48,441 nt of DNA from Nemertoderma westbladi (GCA_032718475.1 JAUCBJ010007341.1:1-48441), one strand, 5' to 3'; positions 38,001-47,133 are shown, numbered from the stretch's first letter. Notes: generated by a model from the letters alone, not told the origin. A program made the numbers and translations.

Positions 38001-40889
38001 TCACCCATGACATTTGCTAGATCATCCGCATCTTTAAGGCCAGTGTCCTTTAAGATGCGTCTCAAGAAAGTCATGGGCTGTCCACCATGCTTATTCACTC
38101 CATGAGGCTGCCAAGGTACAAGATTATGCACTGGCTGGTCCTCACGGCGAAAGCAATGTCCTGCAAAGCAGAGGCGATTTTGTTCTAGTGTCAAGCTTGG
38201 GGGAACCAATGAGACACCTCCAATGTTATATAGTGTCTGGTTGGAGATGTGTGCATTGTACTTGACACAATGAACCCGGCGTAGCATTCTTGTGAATGTG
38301 CCATCCAGAGATTTGGTGTCCTCAGCAGTTAGAGCCCAGCATGGACTCCCATAGAGGAGTACTGGAACTACTGCTGCTCTAAATAATCGGACCTTAAGTT
38401 TCCGATTAATTCTCGGTGACTTCCAAATCCTGGAAAGCCTATTCAAGGCTGCCCGTGCCTTTCCCTTACGTATTCGAAGGTCCTCACCTGACTTCCGGAT
38501 CCATGATCCCAGGTAACAGAAGTCGTCCACATGCTCAAGCATACCATCCTTTGAGCTTATGCTCATCCGATCAGAGACTTGCTGAGGACTTTCAAAGTTA
38601 ACTGTCAGAATTTTGGTCTTTCTGGAGTTAATAAAAAGACCAACACTAGAAGCAGCATGTTCTAATGAGCTGAGGAGCCGTTGGGCTCCCTCTAATGATT
38701 CTGAGAGTACTCCTAAGTCATCAGCAAAGTCTAGATCAGTTAGGTACTTGGCAGGATTTCCTCGATTTCTGGAGCCAGTAGGTGGAGTTATCATCACCCC
38801 ATCATCATTATAATGATCTAAGGACATGCGTAGAACATAGTCAACCACAATAATGAACAAGAATGGTGCAAGTGTGTCTCCTTGGAGGACGCCCCATAAT
38901 ACTTCAAATGGTTCTGTGTCACCGTCAACATTAGACACAAATGTTGTCGAACCATCATATACTGATCTGATTGCTGCAATAATTTCATCAGGAATCCCAT
39001 ATAATGAACGTATGCTGAACATACGTGAGCGAGAGACTGAATCAAAGGCCTTGAAGAAGTCAACAAAGATAACAGCCAGATGCCTGTCTTTCTTTTTTGA
39101 TAACTCTTCAATTATCCTTCTAAGTGCCAAAACGGGCTCCATGGTCCCACGACCTTTACGGAACCCATTCTGATTTCCACGGAGCAGTCTCTCAATGGGA
39201 TCCCTGATGCGATTTAATAGAATCCTATTGTATAGCTTTGCAGCAATCGAGATCAATGAGATTCCCCGAAAAGAACCATAGAGTGTTAGGTTGCCCTTCT
39301 TGGGAACTGGCACCAACTTATTTGTTTTCATTTCTTGTGGGACTCTTGTTGTTCGGTACATGTCTACTATGATGGGATAGATGAGCTTTAAACACTCAGG
39401 TATTTTAAAGACCTCAGGGGGAACACCATCTACTCCACTGGCACGATTGGTCTTAATGCTCTTTGCAGCAGCCTTCACTTCTGCAAAGGAGATATCGCCA
39501 ATGGGAATATCTGGGAGTACAGACTCAGAAACTTTTACTTCTATAAAGTTATCAGGCAATACCCTGTCATTATTGAGGAGCTTTTCAAAGTGGGCTTTCC
39601 AACCATTGAGGCGATCGGCTGGTGGAAAGCAAAGGGTTGGGTAGCTCTATCAAAAATGGATACCATCTGGAAATCAGATCTCTCCAGGCACCTGAAGACT
39701 AAGTTCTTTCGAGCCACAGTGGAAAGTGTATTTTTATACGGGGGTGAGACCTGGACACTGACCAAATCACTTGAACAACGAATTGATGGTTGCTACACAA
39801 GACTACTAAGGCCAGCCCTAAACATCAGCTGGAGACAACACATGACAAACGCCGAGCTTTATGGTACAATACCACATGTATCAACCACCCTCCGTGAACG
39901 CAGATTAAGATGCAGTGGGCACTGCTGGCGAAGTAAAGACGAGGTCATACCAGATCTACTTCTCTGGCAACCAACTCATGGAAAGCGTAGTCGTGGACGA
40001 CCGGCCATAACATATATAGATCAACTTGAAAGGGATACTGAACTTGGGAGAAACGAAATTGCGACAACTATGGAGAATCGGGAAGCCTGGAAGGATCTCA
40101 TTTCCACTGTCCGAGTTCGCTCGACCTAGTAGTAGTAGTAGTATAAAAAAGGTGTCTCCGACGATAGTGAACCAGCTACACCGCAGTTATTCGTCAAACT
40201 TATAGCGTTCAAAAGTTGCATGGTTTTGGACCTGGTGGGGGCTATTTTATTTATTCTATTTAATAAATACAACATATTCTGGAACATATTGTTTATCCCA
40301 TAGATTTTGTCCTGAGAATTTCGACCAAACCAATATTTATCTCCACTAACGGGTATTATTAGTAGTCTTTCACGTAGTATAATTACAATCATAGTCTACC
40401 CGTTACGGAAGCTCAAGCCTATTTATTAGAGTTGAGGTACAGTATACAATCCAAATCGGGGTAGCTCAGTTGGTTGAGCGCCGGGCCTGCAATCTATGGT
40501 TGTAGGTTGAGCCCCGCCAGGGTCCACTCAGCCTTTCATCCACTGGGGTCTATTAAATGAGTACCAGTTAAATTACTGGGAGCGAATCTTGGGATAGCGC
40601 CCACTCCTACCCTCGGGTAGCAGCTATCGAAAGAGGAGCCTTCGGGTCGCCTCCGGCTTCTGCCGACTGTTTGCTTACAGTATACAATTGGACTTACCAG
40701 ACTGTTGCTTAACACATATAAATGATGAGTCAGTTGCCCTGGGTCTCCGGCTGACTTCCTAAACATCGCGTCCTTCCGGTAAAGTTTAACTTGCTCACAC
40801 AGCTCCAGACTAGGTAACACGATTTTACTGTTAGCATTGCGACGGTCGGCCTCGAGAAGATTGCGATAAGCTAAGAGTTCTCCAAACAC
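28565..40889 (-). CDS. CCDC148: CCDC148-like coiled-coil protein, last four exons
   Basis: Exons in transcript order are 40889-40698, 35450-35301, 30405-29680 and 29050-28565, all in phase 0 with GT-AG junctions, giving 517 residues. The C-terminus contains EDPRLRLEMALREAG and PPPSKPRPG before the end. It aligns with the DPRLR-x-ELALREAG ending I recall for vertebrate CCDC148 (about 590 residues). The middle exon carries YPVGETVNRHRLLVDRLHR, W-x-DR and the long charged helix WREIKTRQWVLEEEL, again colinear with CCDC148. The protein is poorly characterised; phylogenetic distribution suggests a cilium/flagellum link, which is inference. Upstream exons lie to the right, one candidate at about 46870-47133. 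Introns are packed with repeats. The gene is convergent with the peptidase gene. Confidence 0.85.
29391..29513. repeat. 123-bp perfect AT-rich palindrome
   Basis: Two 61-bp arms (29391-29451 and 29453-29513) are exact reverse complements around a single central base (29452). It lies in the intron between the last two CCDC148-like exons. There are no other terminal features and no coding. Confidence 0.95.
29680..30405 (-). CDS. CCDC148: CCDC148-like internal exon, 242 codons
   Basis: The acceptor is TTAATTACAG, immediately followed by ATG AGT AGT. The ATG is internal, because the upstream exon joins in phase 0. The donor is GAG|GTTTGT. A Ser/Thr-rich start is followed by FEWECPDTSLRIYMILEL and then near-continuous predicted coiled coil. 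The 19-bp satellite starts only about 25 bp upstream of the acceptor. Confidence 0.88.
30432..34092. repeat. 19-bp satellite, about 190 copies
   Basis: The unit CTATTTATTAACGCTGTTA is repeated over 3.66 kb with very low divergence. Recurrent variants at one position are ACACTG, ATCGCTG and AAGGCTG. Both terminal units carry TATTAATTA instead of TATTTATTA. Higher-order periodicity is visible. It lies in the CCDC148-like intron 30406-35300. Confidence 0.98.
34355..34970. mobile_element. Foldback (long inverted repeat) element
   Basis: The left arm, from GGGTTGGTGTGCG through CGGTCGAAATGGCGGGTTT, is inverted in the right arm, from AAACCCGCCATTTCGACCG to CGCACCAGCCCC. The arms are about 150-250 bp with roughly 85-90 percent identity by eye, around a central AT-rich part. 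No transposase was seen. The overlapping open frames on both strands come from the arms. A diverged relative lies at 28075-28380. Confidence 0.75.
35151..35205. repeat. 19-bp perfect inverted repeat
   Basis: CATGGACTTCTAGAATATT (35151-35169) is inverted at 35187-35205 with a 17-nt loop. A partial third copy (TTCTAGAAGTCCATG) is near 35000. Confidence 0.85.
35301..35450 (-). CDS. CCDC148: CCDC148-like internal exon, 50 codons
   Basis: The acceptor is ATTATTCAG and the donor TCT|GTAAGT. It encodes ANAQEHIDGDIRKIEAELSV and then a highly acidic segment (EDLVEEEANYDDGNETFDE). It is too short to stand alone as an ORF. It is supported by perfect splice signals, phase 0 at both ends and its position between the flanking exons. 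Confidence 0.75.
35780..35900. mobile_element. Arm fragment of the poly-C foldback family
   Basis: A 19-nt poly-C run (35803-35821) followed by CTATTTCTACAAATCTT and TTGCATGAAATTTGAAAC matches the sequence after the poly-C run in the left arm of the 42038-43492 foldback element. Confidence 0.6.
35946..36355 (+). pseudogene. LINE endonuclease C-terminal half
   Basis: It reads NAQIGPED, LIPTNNTFEKSKGKLWTFQY, AQLDYILINKKW and GSDHRIVTAEI, the conserved T-W-x-x-P, D-[YF]-I and SDH blocks of the LINE AP-endonuclease. A TAAAG tandem duplication (36348-36357) shifts the frame and ends it at a TAA. The RT frame continues directly after. Confidence 0.82.
36406..37909 (+). pseudogene. LINE reverse transcriptase, N-terminal and palm parts
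   Basis: RT blocks are NNKASGLDEIPAEVWK, LKPLPKKGD, NYRGICLL, QNGFRPSRSTIAQILALRR, FVDFKKAFDSIHR, GVLQGDTLAPLLFVIVLDYA and the catalytic DTDFADDIALLS, then YLGSWIESS and EVRKA. The coding is good from the endonuclease frameshift to the insertion. It is homologous to, but clearly different from, the LINE inserted in it. Confidence 0.88.
37910..39623 (-). mobile_element. Second RTE-like LINE copy, 5'-truncated, nested
   Basis: The minus-strand insertion carries CCTAGTAGTAGT as its 3' end at 37910 and is truncated at 39623 within the RT N-terminal region (RLNGWKAHFEKLL). GGAAAGCAA at 37901-37909 and 39624-39632 are its target duplications. Other 3' fragments of the same family are at 44439-45040, 45161-45250 and 46680-46770. 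Confidence 0.87.
37949..39559 (-). CDS. LINE reverse transcriptase, nested copy
   Basis: The uninterrupted frame has up to 536 codons and can be read slightly further upstream. It contains TNRASGVDGVPPEVFK, LVPVPKKGN, FRGISLISIAAKLYNRIL, QNGFRKGRGTMEPVLALRR, FVDFFKAFDSVSR, GVLQGDTLAPFLFIIVVDY and the catalytic LDFADDLGVLS, then FCYLGSWIRKSGED, SPCWALTAEDTKSLDG, LCFAGHCFRRED and NVMGDRELWRC. It ends PAQHS. Because the 5' half is missing it cannot be autonomous, yet the RT is intact, suggesting a young insertion. Confidence 0.88.
   Translation of the reverse strand: MPDNFIEVKVSESVLPDIPIGDISFAEVKAAAKSIKTNRASGVDGVPPEVFKIPECLKLIYPIIVDMYRTTRVPQEMKTNKLVPVPKKGNLTLYGSFRGISLISIAAKLYNRILLNRIRDPIERLLRGNQNGFRKGRGTMEPVLALRRIIEELSKKKDRHLAVIFVDFFKAFDSVSRSRMFSIRSLYGIPDEIIAAIRSVYDGSTTFVSNVDGDTEPFEVLWGVLQGDTLAPFLFIIVVDYVLRMSLDHYNDDGVMITPPTGSRNRGNPAKYLTDLDFADDLGVLSESLEGAQRLLSSLEHAASSVGLFINSRKTKILTVNFESPQQVSDRMSISSKDGMLEHVDDFCYLGSWIRKSGEDLRIRKGKARAALNRLSRIWKSPRINRKLKVRLFRAAVVPVLLYGSPCWALTAEDTKSLDGTFTRMLRRVHCVKYNAHISNQTLYNIGGVSLVPPSLTLEQNRLCFAGHCFRREDQPVHNLVPWQPHGVNKHGGQPMTFLRRILKDTGLKDADDLANVMGDRELWRCNFVDKPAQHS
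39633..40129 (+). pseudogene. LINE RT C-terminal part (after nested insertion)
   Basis: It continues the RT frame as KGWVALSKMDTIWKSDLSRH, then LYGGETWTLTKSLEQRIDG, LRCSGHCWRSKDEVIPDLLL and GKRSRGRPAITYID, ending with TAG and a TAG-repeat tail. The blocks are colinear with the nested LINE's C-terminus. Confidence 0.87.
40439..40688. repeat. SINE target-site duplications
   Basis: ACAGTATACAAT occurs at 40439-40450 and 40677-40688, exactly flanking the SINE. Confidence 0.85.
40451..40676 (+). mobile_element. tRNA-derived SINE with conserved central domain
   Basis: A 226-bp element. The head looks like a tRNA: box A TAGCTCAGTTGG (40462-40473) and box B-like GGTTGAGCCCC (40505-40515). The middle reads CACTCAGCCTTTCATCC and AATGAGTACCAGTT, similar to the shared central domain of several invertebrate SINE families (class not assigned from memory). 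The tail is GC-rich. The 12-bp target duplications are perfect, so this is a discrete insertion. It is not a functional tRNA gene, since the anticodon arm is degraded and the 3' part is unrelated to tRNA. Confidence 0.82.
40698..40889 (-). CDS. CCDC148: CCDC148-like internal exon, 64 codons
   Basis: The acceptor is TTTCTACAG and the donor CTG|GTAAGT. It encodes VFGELLAYRNLLEADRRN, LPSLELCEQVKLYRKDAMFR and TH-HLYVLSNSL. The start resembles the VFERLRLEQQRIE region of vertebrate CCDC148. A SINE lies 9 bp beyond the donor. Confidence 0.75.
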
Positions 40890-40975
40890 CTGTAGAAACA
40901 AGCGACTTGCGGTAAAATCACGCGAAAAAATTAATATATACAAAAAAAAGCAAAAACAGTCGGGTGACTACAAAA

Positions 40976-41352
40976 CAAAGACCCAAAGACTCAAGACCTT
41001 TACAAAACACATGTCTTAACTTTCGTTTATTGTTTTGGTTCCCCCAACACGCCTCTGTAACATGCTCCTTTACTAACCTGCTCCTTTAAATGACAATGGG
41101 ACCTAACGCTCTATGGGACCTAACGCACTTTGGGATCTAAGGCGACCCTACCTCTTTGTTTTGTACAGGTCACATCACAAAGAGCGTTAGGTCCCATTGC
41201 CATTTAAAGGAGCAGGTTAGTAAAGGAGCAGGTTAGTAAAGGAGCAGGTTAGTAAAGGAGCAGGTTACAAAGGCGTGTTGGGGGAACCAAAACAATAAAT
41301 GAAAGTTAAGACATGTTACAAGATTATGCAGGTCTTTATAATTGGGTCTTTG
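40976..41352. mobile_element. Foldback element built on the GGAGCAGGTTA repeat
   Basis: CAAAGACCCAA at 40976 is inverted as TTGGGTCTTTG ending at 41352. The arms contain ACATGTCTTAACTTTC, TTTATTGTTTTGGTTCCCCC, CTCCTTTACTAACCTGCTCC and GGGACCTAACGCTC, each inverted on the right. The right arm has three extra tandem AAAGGAGCAGGTTAGT units. No coding. Confidence 0.8.
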
Positions 41353-42037
41353 TATTTTTACTATATTGTTATTGTTATTTGGTACAAAAATTATCTACCA
41401 TCTATTTAGCCGATAGGTGAAAAGTACCTCCCAACTAGTTGGTAGCTATTTTTTTGTTATTGGTCGGAATTGGAATTGGAATTTTTTATTAGACGTCAAA
41501 TCAGCTAAAATTTACGCAATTAAACCGATAACATAATAAAATAGTTAACAGAACAACAAAAGTACGAACAAGCCAATGCAAAGACCTTCAATCAGATATA
41601 TTAATGGTTCAATAGGCATCTGTACTGTACTGTATGTTTATAAATAAATATTTTAATATGTTACTGAACTGAAAATACGATGGGCATAGAATATACGTAG
41701 TTGCGCGGGGTCTCTAAAACATTGAGTAATAATGATTTGTCGTCGAGGATAGCCCCATGAGACTGCGTCTCGTTTCCTTGGGGGTCCTCGCTATGCGATG
41801 AAAATCTTATTGTTGTAATAAGTCTACTGTATGAGTAAAATAAAAATATAATTAATATAAGTACGTAGTTAGTAAGTCTGTTTTTGTCTGATAATTAAAT
41901 TTTTCAAAAATATATTAGTAAGAAAAAGCGGATATTTCAGATAAAAATAAATAATAAATACAGTAGATCTCATATTGGGGAGATGATAAATTAAAGAGGA
42001 TAACAATTCACACAAATACAGTACAAAATATAATACA

Positions 42038-43492
42038 GTACACCATGACCCGTAATATAGTGGCATGCTGATGACACGGACGCCCCCCCCCCCCCCCCCC
42101 AAATTTTTCTACAAATCTTTATCATATTGCTTGAAATTTGAAACACAACTAGTTCAACTCACCCTCGATGACCCCATGAAGCCTGAATTTTCGATGTCGC
42201 CTTTAAATTTTATTTATAAACGTTTTAAAAAACGTGTCTTTTGCGAAATCGCACCCTCTGTATCATTGCCATTCTTCACTTTAGTCGTAATTTTTTCACA
42301 TCAATAGAAAGCTTGCGTTGAAAGGATTCCAAATATGTAACAATGTCTGAATTTATTTCATTGAGAAACAACTGAGATACAGGCGTTCAAGGATTGCAAG
42401 AACGATTATTCGCTGCAGGCCATTTATTCTATTTAATAAATACACAAAATTCTAGAACGTGTTATTTAGTTTATGAGTTGGTTGGCAACAGCGGTATTCC
42501 TATCCAATATATCAATTGCGTAGCTAATCATATATAAACAAATTGTTCCAGAATTTTGTGTATTTATTAAATAGAATAAATGGCCTGCAGTGAACAATAA
42601 TTCTTGCAATCTTTGAACGCCTATTTCTCAGCTGTTTCTCAATGAAATTCAGATATTGTTACATATTTGGAATCCTTTAAACGCAAGCTTTCTATTGATG
42701 TGAAAAAATTACGACTAAAGTGAAGAATAAAATAGGACATGGGGTCTTATTCCCTCAGATACTACCTAGCATTTAGGGCCACTTGGGCCACTGTTAGTAC
42801 TCAGGCACTAAGGCCCATCAAAAAACAAACTACCAAATCGATTTTAGTGCTACATAACCCAACAACCCAACTACCACAAGAAAAATTACACCAAACCATA
42901 CAGTAACTACAGGTTCCGGTAAGTATTGCACGAAATAGACTATCCCATAAATTACGAAAAATATAGGACATTTTGTCCGCGAAAAGGTAAGTCTAAAGTA
43001 ATAAATTTTATAAAAATAAAAGGGTTTCGGAGATTTAAACACTGAACCCTGGGATTCGTGGTTCTCCTCATCAGCAGTGTGCCACGAACCCCACCCCTAC
43101 CCTAACAAAACTGCACCACTAAATTAAGACAATGACCAATAAAATAGAAATCCTACCGTACCACCAAACTGTCCTATTTTATTGTTTTCATACTGTATTA
43201 ATATCACAATCCCTCTAAAGTTGTGGTTGTCTAACATCATAAAGTGAAGAATGGCAATGATACAGAGGGTTGCGATTTCGCAAAAGACACTTTTTTTAAA
43301 ACGCTTATAAATAAAATTAAAGGCGAAATCGAAAATCCCGGCTTCATGGTAACAACCACGGTGCGTGGAACTAGTTGTGTTTCAAATTTCATGCAATATG
43401 ATCAAGATTCGTAGAAAAATCTGGGCGGGGGGGGGGGGGGGGGGGGGTCCGTGTCATCAGAAAATGACACTATATTACGGGTCATTGTGTAC
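42038..43492. mobile_element. Large foldback element with poly-C/poly-G arms
   Basis: The outer ends GTACACCATGACCCGTAATA (42038) and its inverse at 43473-43492 define the element. The left arm runs to about 42460 and the right arm begins near 42541. Each arm carries a homopolymer at the mirrored position (C18 at 42083-42100, G21 at 43427-43447). The right arm is split by a separate 511-bp insertion. No transposase is encoded. The two arms are about 85-90 percent alike by eye. Confidence 0.8.
42729..43239. mobile_element. 511-bp insertion in the foldback right arm
   Basis: TAAAGTGAAGAAT flanks it at 42716-42728 and 43240-43252, as a 13-bp target duplication. It starts AAAATAGGACAT and contains the inverse TGTCCTATTTT near 43170. 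It has no coding and no recognised family. Confidence 0.65.
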
Positions 43493-44438
43493 ATACATAC
43501 AATAATAATACATACATAATATAATACATACAATACAAAAATAATAATTATTTACACTAGTATCAAACTGTAGGAACCATTAAGCATTTAGAGGGAAATA
43601 AAAATATTGAAATGGCAGTGGATTGTGGATTATTTAAAAAATAAAAATATTTACCGAATAATGTCATATTGTAAAAAACCAATAAAAAATTTAAATTAAA
43701 AAAAAAATACTTAAAAAAAAATATTAGTTTAAAAATTATAAGTTAAAAATATTGAAATGCAGTTTAAATTCCAAGCAATTTAGCTACTAAGTTATATATT
43801 GATATATCGGATGACATGATTTTTTCGAGAAGATACGATTTATTTTATGTTTGAAGGACTCAATATATTCAAAATGGGGCAGTTGGTCAGTTGATATTAG
43901 CCAATAAAAAAACACATAATTTCCTGACCTCTGACTTGTCTTTCCGTGACGTCAGATATTCCGAGGAAAAAGAATCGGTTTTTCCAATTAAGTACTTGAG
44001 ATGTAAGGCGTAACATTGCCATGCCAACAAATGCTGTCTGCTTAGGTTCTGCTGCTTCCCCCACTTGGCTGCCTTAGATATCTGCTGACCCCGATGTAAA
44101 CTCCTGTAATTTGAATAATAATATAAAATATTGTGTAAATATTACATGTGTTATGTAAATTTTAATAGCTAATCAGATACCGGTAGGTATAATAATTTAA
44201 AAAACGAATAGGCCTAACACATTTAATTTCGTTCATTTAATTACAGAATTGGGGGTAGAGCAGGTAGAGGGTGTGTACATACAGTATATACAGATATGGC
44301 CTACTACAAGGGTAGCCCGTTTATTATTATTAGGGTGGTCGCTCTTCGGTGGGTTTTGCACTGGAAATGTCAGAAAGTAATAACGATATTACGTATTTTA
44401 TTCTACATAGACATGTACTGGCTATACATCCCCATGAT
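43493..44438. other. AT-rich intronic stretch, nothing recognised
   Basis: Low-complexity A/T sequence with no ORF or repeat family that I can support. Confidence 0.5.
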
Positions 44439-45040
44439 GGGATCATGGATCCGGAAGTCAGGTGAGGACATTCGAATACGTAAGGGAAAGGCATGGGCAG
44501 CCTTGAATAGGCTTTCCAGGATTTGGAAGTCACCGAGAATTAATCGGAAACTTAAGGTGCAATTATTTAGAGCAGCAGTAGTTCCAGTACTCCTCTATGG
44601 GAGTCCATGCTGGGCTCTAACTGCTGAGGACACCAAATCTCTGGATGGTACATTCACAAGAATGCTACGCCGGGTTCATTGTGTCAAGTACAATGCACAC
44701 ATCTCCAACCAGACACTATATAACATTGGAGGTGTCTCATTGGTTCCCCCAAGCTTGACACTAGAACAAAATCGCCTCCGCTTTGCAGGACATTGCTTTC
44801 GCCGTGAGGACCAGCCAGTGCATAATCTTGTACTTTGGCAGCTTCATGGAGTGAATAAGCATGGTGGACAGCCCATGACTTTCTTGAGACGCATCTTAAA
44901 GGACACTGGCCTTGAAGATGCGGATGATCTAGCAAATGTCATGGGTGATAGGGAGTTGTGGCGGTGCAATTTTGTCGATAAGCCGGCACAGCATTCTTAA
45001 AAATGCAGCTGCAATGCAGCATGCCGATCCTAGTAGTAGT
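44439..45040 (+). mobile_element. LINE 3' fragment (RT C-terminus)
   Basis: It starts in GSWIRKSGED and continues colinear with the nested LINE's C-terminus to NVMGDRELWRC and PAQHS, a stop at 44998-45000, and the shared 3' end CCTAGTAGTAGT at 45040. It is nearly identical to the 37910-39623 copy, with few amino acid changes (for example RKGKAW instead of RKGKAR). It is a 5'-truncated, recent copy. Confidence 0.88.
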
Positions 45041-45160
45041 AACCGGGTAGTGTACAACTTTAGGAATCGCGTAATTTACATTGAAATTAATATCTCATAT
45101 CTCTCCAAACCACCTAAGCGTTTCGACCTTACCGGGTCTCTTTAGCGTGGTCACTGGAGA

Positions 45161-45250
45161 AGGGAGTTGTGGCGGTGCAATTTTGTTGACAAGCCGGCAC
45201 AGCATTCTTAAAAATGCAGCTGCAATGCAGCATGCCGATCCTAGTAGTAG
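45161..45250 (+). mobile_element. Very short LINE 3' end copy
   Basis: 90 bp from GGGAGTTGTGGCGGTGCAAT to CCTAGTAGTAG matches 44950-45037. It is a heavily 5'-truncated insertion of the same family. Confidence 0.85.
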
Positions 45251-45919
45251 CCAGTCGTCCAGAACAAGAACATGACAGAACGGATGATGCGGTTAGAGAT
45301 TTGGTCGATTTTGTCCAATGCTGCATGTGCAGTTGGATTCATCAATAGACCAATTCCACCATTGCCACTATCATCTGCTGATGCGAGGCCAACCGCCCCC
45401 CCCCCCCCCCCCCTCCCCTTAATCAGAACCTCATCAGTCTGTCCAGTCTGCATTCTGTGCTCTTGAATTCTCACTGCGCTAAGAGAAAGCTTATCTGCCA
45501 AGGCAGTCAGCTCACCTTGTCGCATTGGGGACCCGAGTGTTAACTGAGGCTAGTCTAGTGACTTGCCTCAGATTCACCAATGGCTTAGTTGGTCGGGGTG
45601 GAACATGAGAGTAGCCTCCAACTCCAGAATCCCTCTCCCCCTCACAATCTGGCCTCCCTAGTGACCCAGGGTTTGGGCCAGAAAGGTCATCAGGAAAGGG
45701 ATTCACATAATTGTTGGACGCTCTCTCTCCAGTACGGGGTGAGACAGGCAGCCGGTCAGGAGATAACTGACGCCGGTGAGGCCAATTGTGTCTAATTCCA
45801 CTGGCCTCAAGTGGGCGGACCTCCGCATTACTAATGTAATCCATAGTAGGGGTTGGGGGGTGCTTTTTCGCCGATTCAGCTCTCGGGCTCGGGGCATATA
45901 CCACACCCTGGTTTGCCAT
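45251..45919 (-). pseudogene. LINE 5' ORF: N-terminus and endonuclease start
   Basis: Two overlapping minus-strand frames join around 45515-45525 (one-base shift). The upstream one (from MANQGVVYAP) ends VTRLASVNTRV. The downstream one reads GELTALADKLSLSAVRIQEH and GGIGLLMNPTAHAALD, the QE-x-R and GG-x-G-LL blocks of LINE AP-endonucleases. A C18 run (45396-45413) adds glycines to the frame. It stops at the short LINE copy at 45250. It probably belongs to the same LINE family as the nearby RT fragments. Confidence 0.7.
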
Positions 45920-45925
45920 TCCACA

Positions 45926-46869
45926 GGGTGGGTGTCGCAGTGGAGTCAGATATGAGGCCCATCACCCATACCTACTCTGACGCACATGACCCACCATTGG
46001 CTGTGCAGCTCATCTGCTGGGCCATGCCCTGTACCCCTGCTACCAGGTGCAGGTCGCAGTGAAGTGCACTCAGAGTGGACATGAGAACACTCTACTTCTG
46101 ACCAGCCATTGGTAGATCACCATCTGCCTGGCCAGGCCATTTACCCCTGCAGCCAAGTATAGGGGTCCTTAATCCAGGACCAAGGGCGTCCTTATCCCAG
46201 AACGAAGGGGTTCCTAGTTACAGGACCAGATTTGCCCTAGTAAGAGGGTCTATGCAGCTACAGGTGGCACCTCCTTTATGCTGCATGGAGGTGGCAAGTT
46301 TTCTTGATCAATGACCTAGAATACCTGACCTGATCCAACTACTGGCTATACGTTTACTTTCAAATTTAATATTTACGAGTATTATGGCAACGCAACCGCA
46401 ATTGTCACTGGCGATACGGAAAAACATTAATGTACAACCGCATGTGGCGCGCCCGCTATCCCCAGCATATTCGGTTGCGTCATTAACTGTTATACAGGAC
46501 CGTTGGTGCCTTAATAGGCAACCACGATCACGGTTGCATTCGCAGATCCTACACATTACGAAACTGTCAACAAAGACACTCCATGTGACCTACAGTATAT
46601 TATGCCAAAGGGTCTAAGACAGTAAGAAGGCAAAGAGGGACTTGTCTTACAGCCGAGTGGACTTCTGAATGTCAGCAGGTTGGTAAAGCTTAGATCAGTT
46701 AGGTACTTGGTAGTATTTCCTCGACTTCTGGGGCCAGTAGGTGGAGTTTACCACCACCCCATCATCATTAGATATTAGGCAAAAATACAAATAATTAATT
46801 ACAAATATTAAAACATTGAAATATTTTCTTTATAGAAGTGTCGAAACCGGAAAACTGTTTGCCTTGGTA
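45926..46869. other. LINE-associated region with a small RT remnant
   Basis: About 45926-46310 may be LINE 5' UTR. 46685-46770 matches, on the minus strand and with decay, the RT segment before DLDFADD of the nested LINE (compare 38730-38815). No other gene was recognised. Confidence 0.45.
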
Positions 46870-47133
46870 CTACAAGCGGTGGCGGAGGTCGGCTCCGATG
46901 GAGGTCAGCTCCATCGGCTCCATCCTCGCGTTCCTGCAGGATTTGAGTGTTGGCGGGTTTATCGCGATAATAAACCCGCGTTTCGAGGGTGAGAGTTCGT
47001 TTCCCGTTGTTTCCAAGAACGATGTAATCATCCTTACCGTATACAGGAGGTACTCGTTGAGAAAAGGGAATTCCCTCTGCCACCGTACTTTGTTGACGTT
47101 ACTGCCACCGTTACTTCGCGGTGACGTCATCAA
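46870..47133 (-). CDS. CCDC148: Candidate 5' exon of the CCDC148-like gene
   Basis: The minus-strand frame reads NKVRWQREFPFLNEYLL, SFLETTGNEL and MEPMELTSIGADLRHRL. The spacing of W-Q-x(5)-LNE, GNE and P-x(5)-ADL-[RK]-x-R resembles the N-terminal third of vertebrate CCDC148 as I recall it, and the position upstream of the exon at 40889 fits. The boundaries are unresolved: the donor would be CTT|GTAGTA near 46877 and the acceptor is unclear. At least one exon between this and 40889 was not found. A competing + strand frame (46838-47146) has a good acceptor (TTTCTTTATAG) but no recognised homology. Confidence 0.45.
   Translation of the reverse strand: MMTSPRSNGGSNVNKVRWQREFPFLNEYLLYTVRMITSFLETTGNELSPSKRGFIIAINPPTLKSCRNARMEPMELTSIGADLRHRL

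Larger units (their letters stand above)
35946..40139 (+). mobile_element. RTE-like LINE, 5'-truncated, interrupted by a second LINE
   Basis: The body is 35946-37909 plus 39633-40139, ending in a (TAG)n tail after the stop. The 5' end starts inside the endonuclease domain near NAQIG, so it is truncated. The inserted LINE at 37910-39623 is flanked by GGAAAGCAA on both sides. Removing it and one duplication restores the RT C-terminal frame exactly. Confidence 0.85.

Noticed and set aside
40459-40535. Functional tRNA gene
   Set aside because: Only A- and B-box-like parts fit. The sequence continues into a SINE body, and perfect target duplications surround it.
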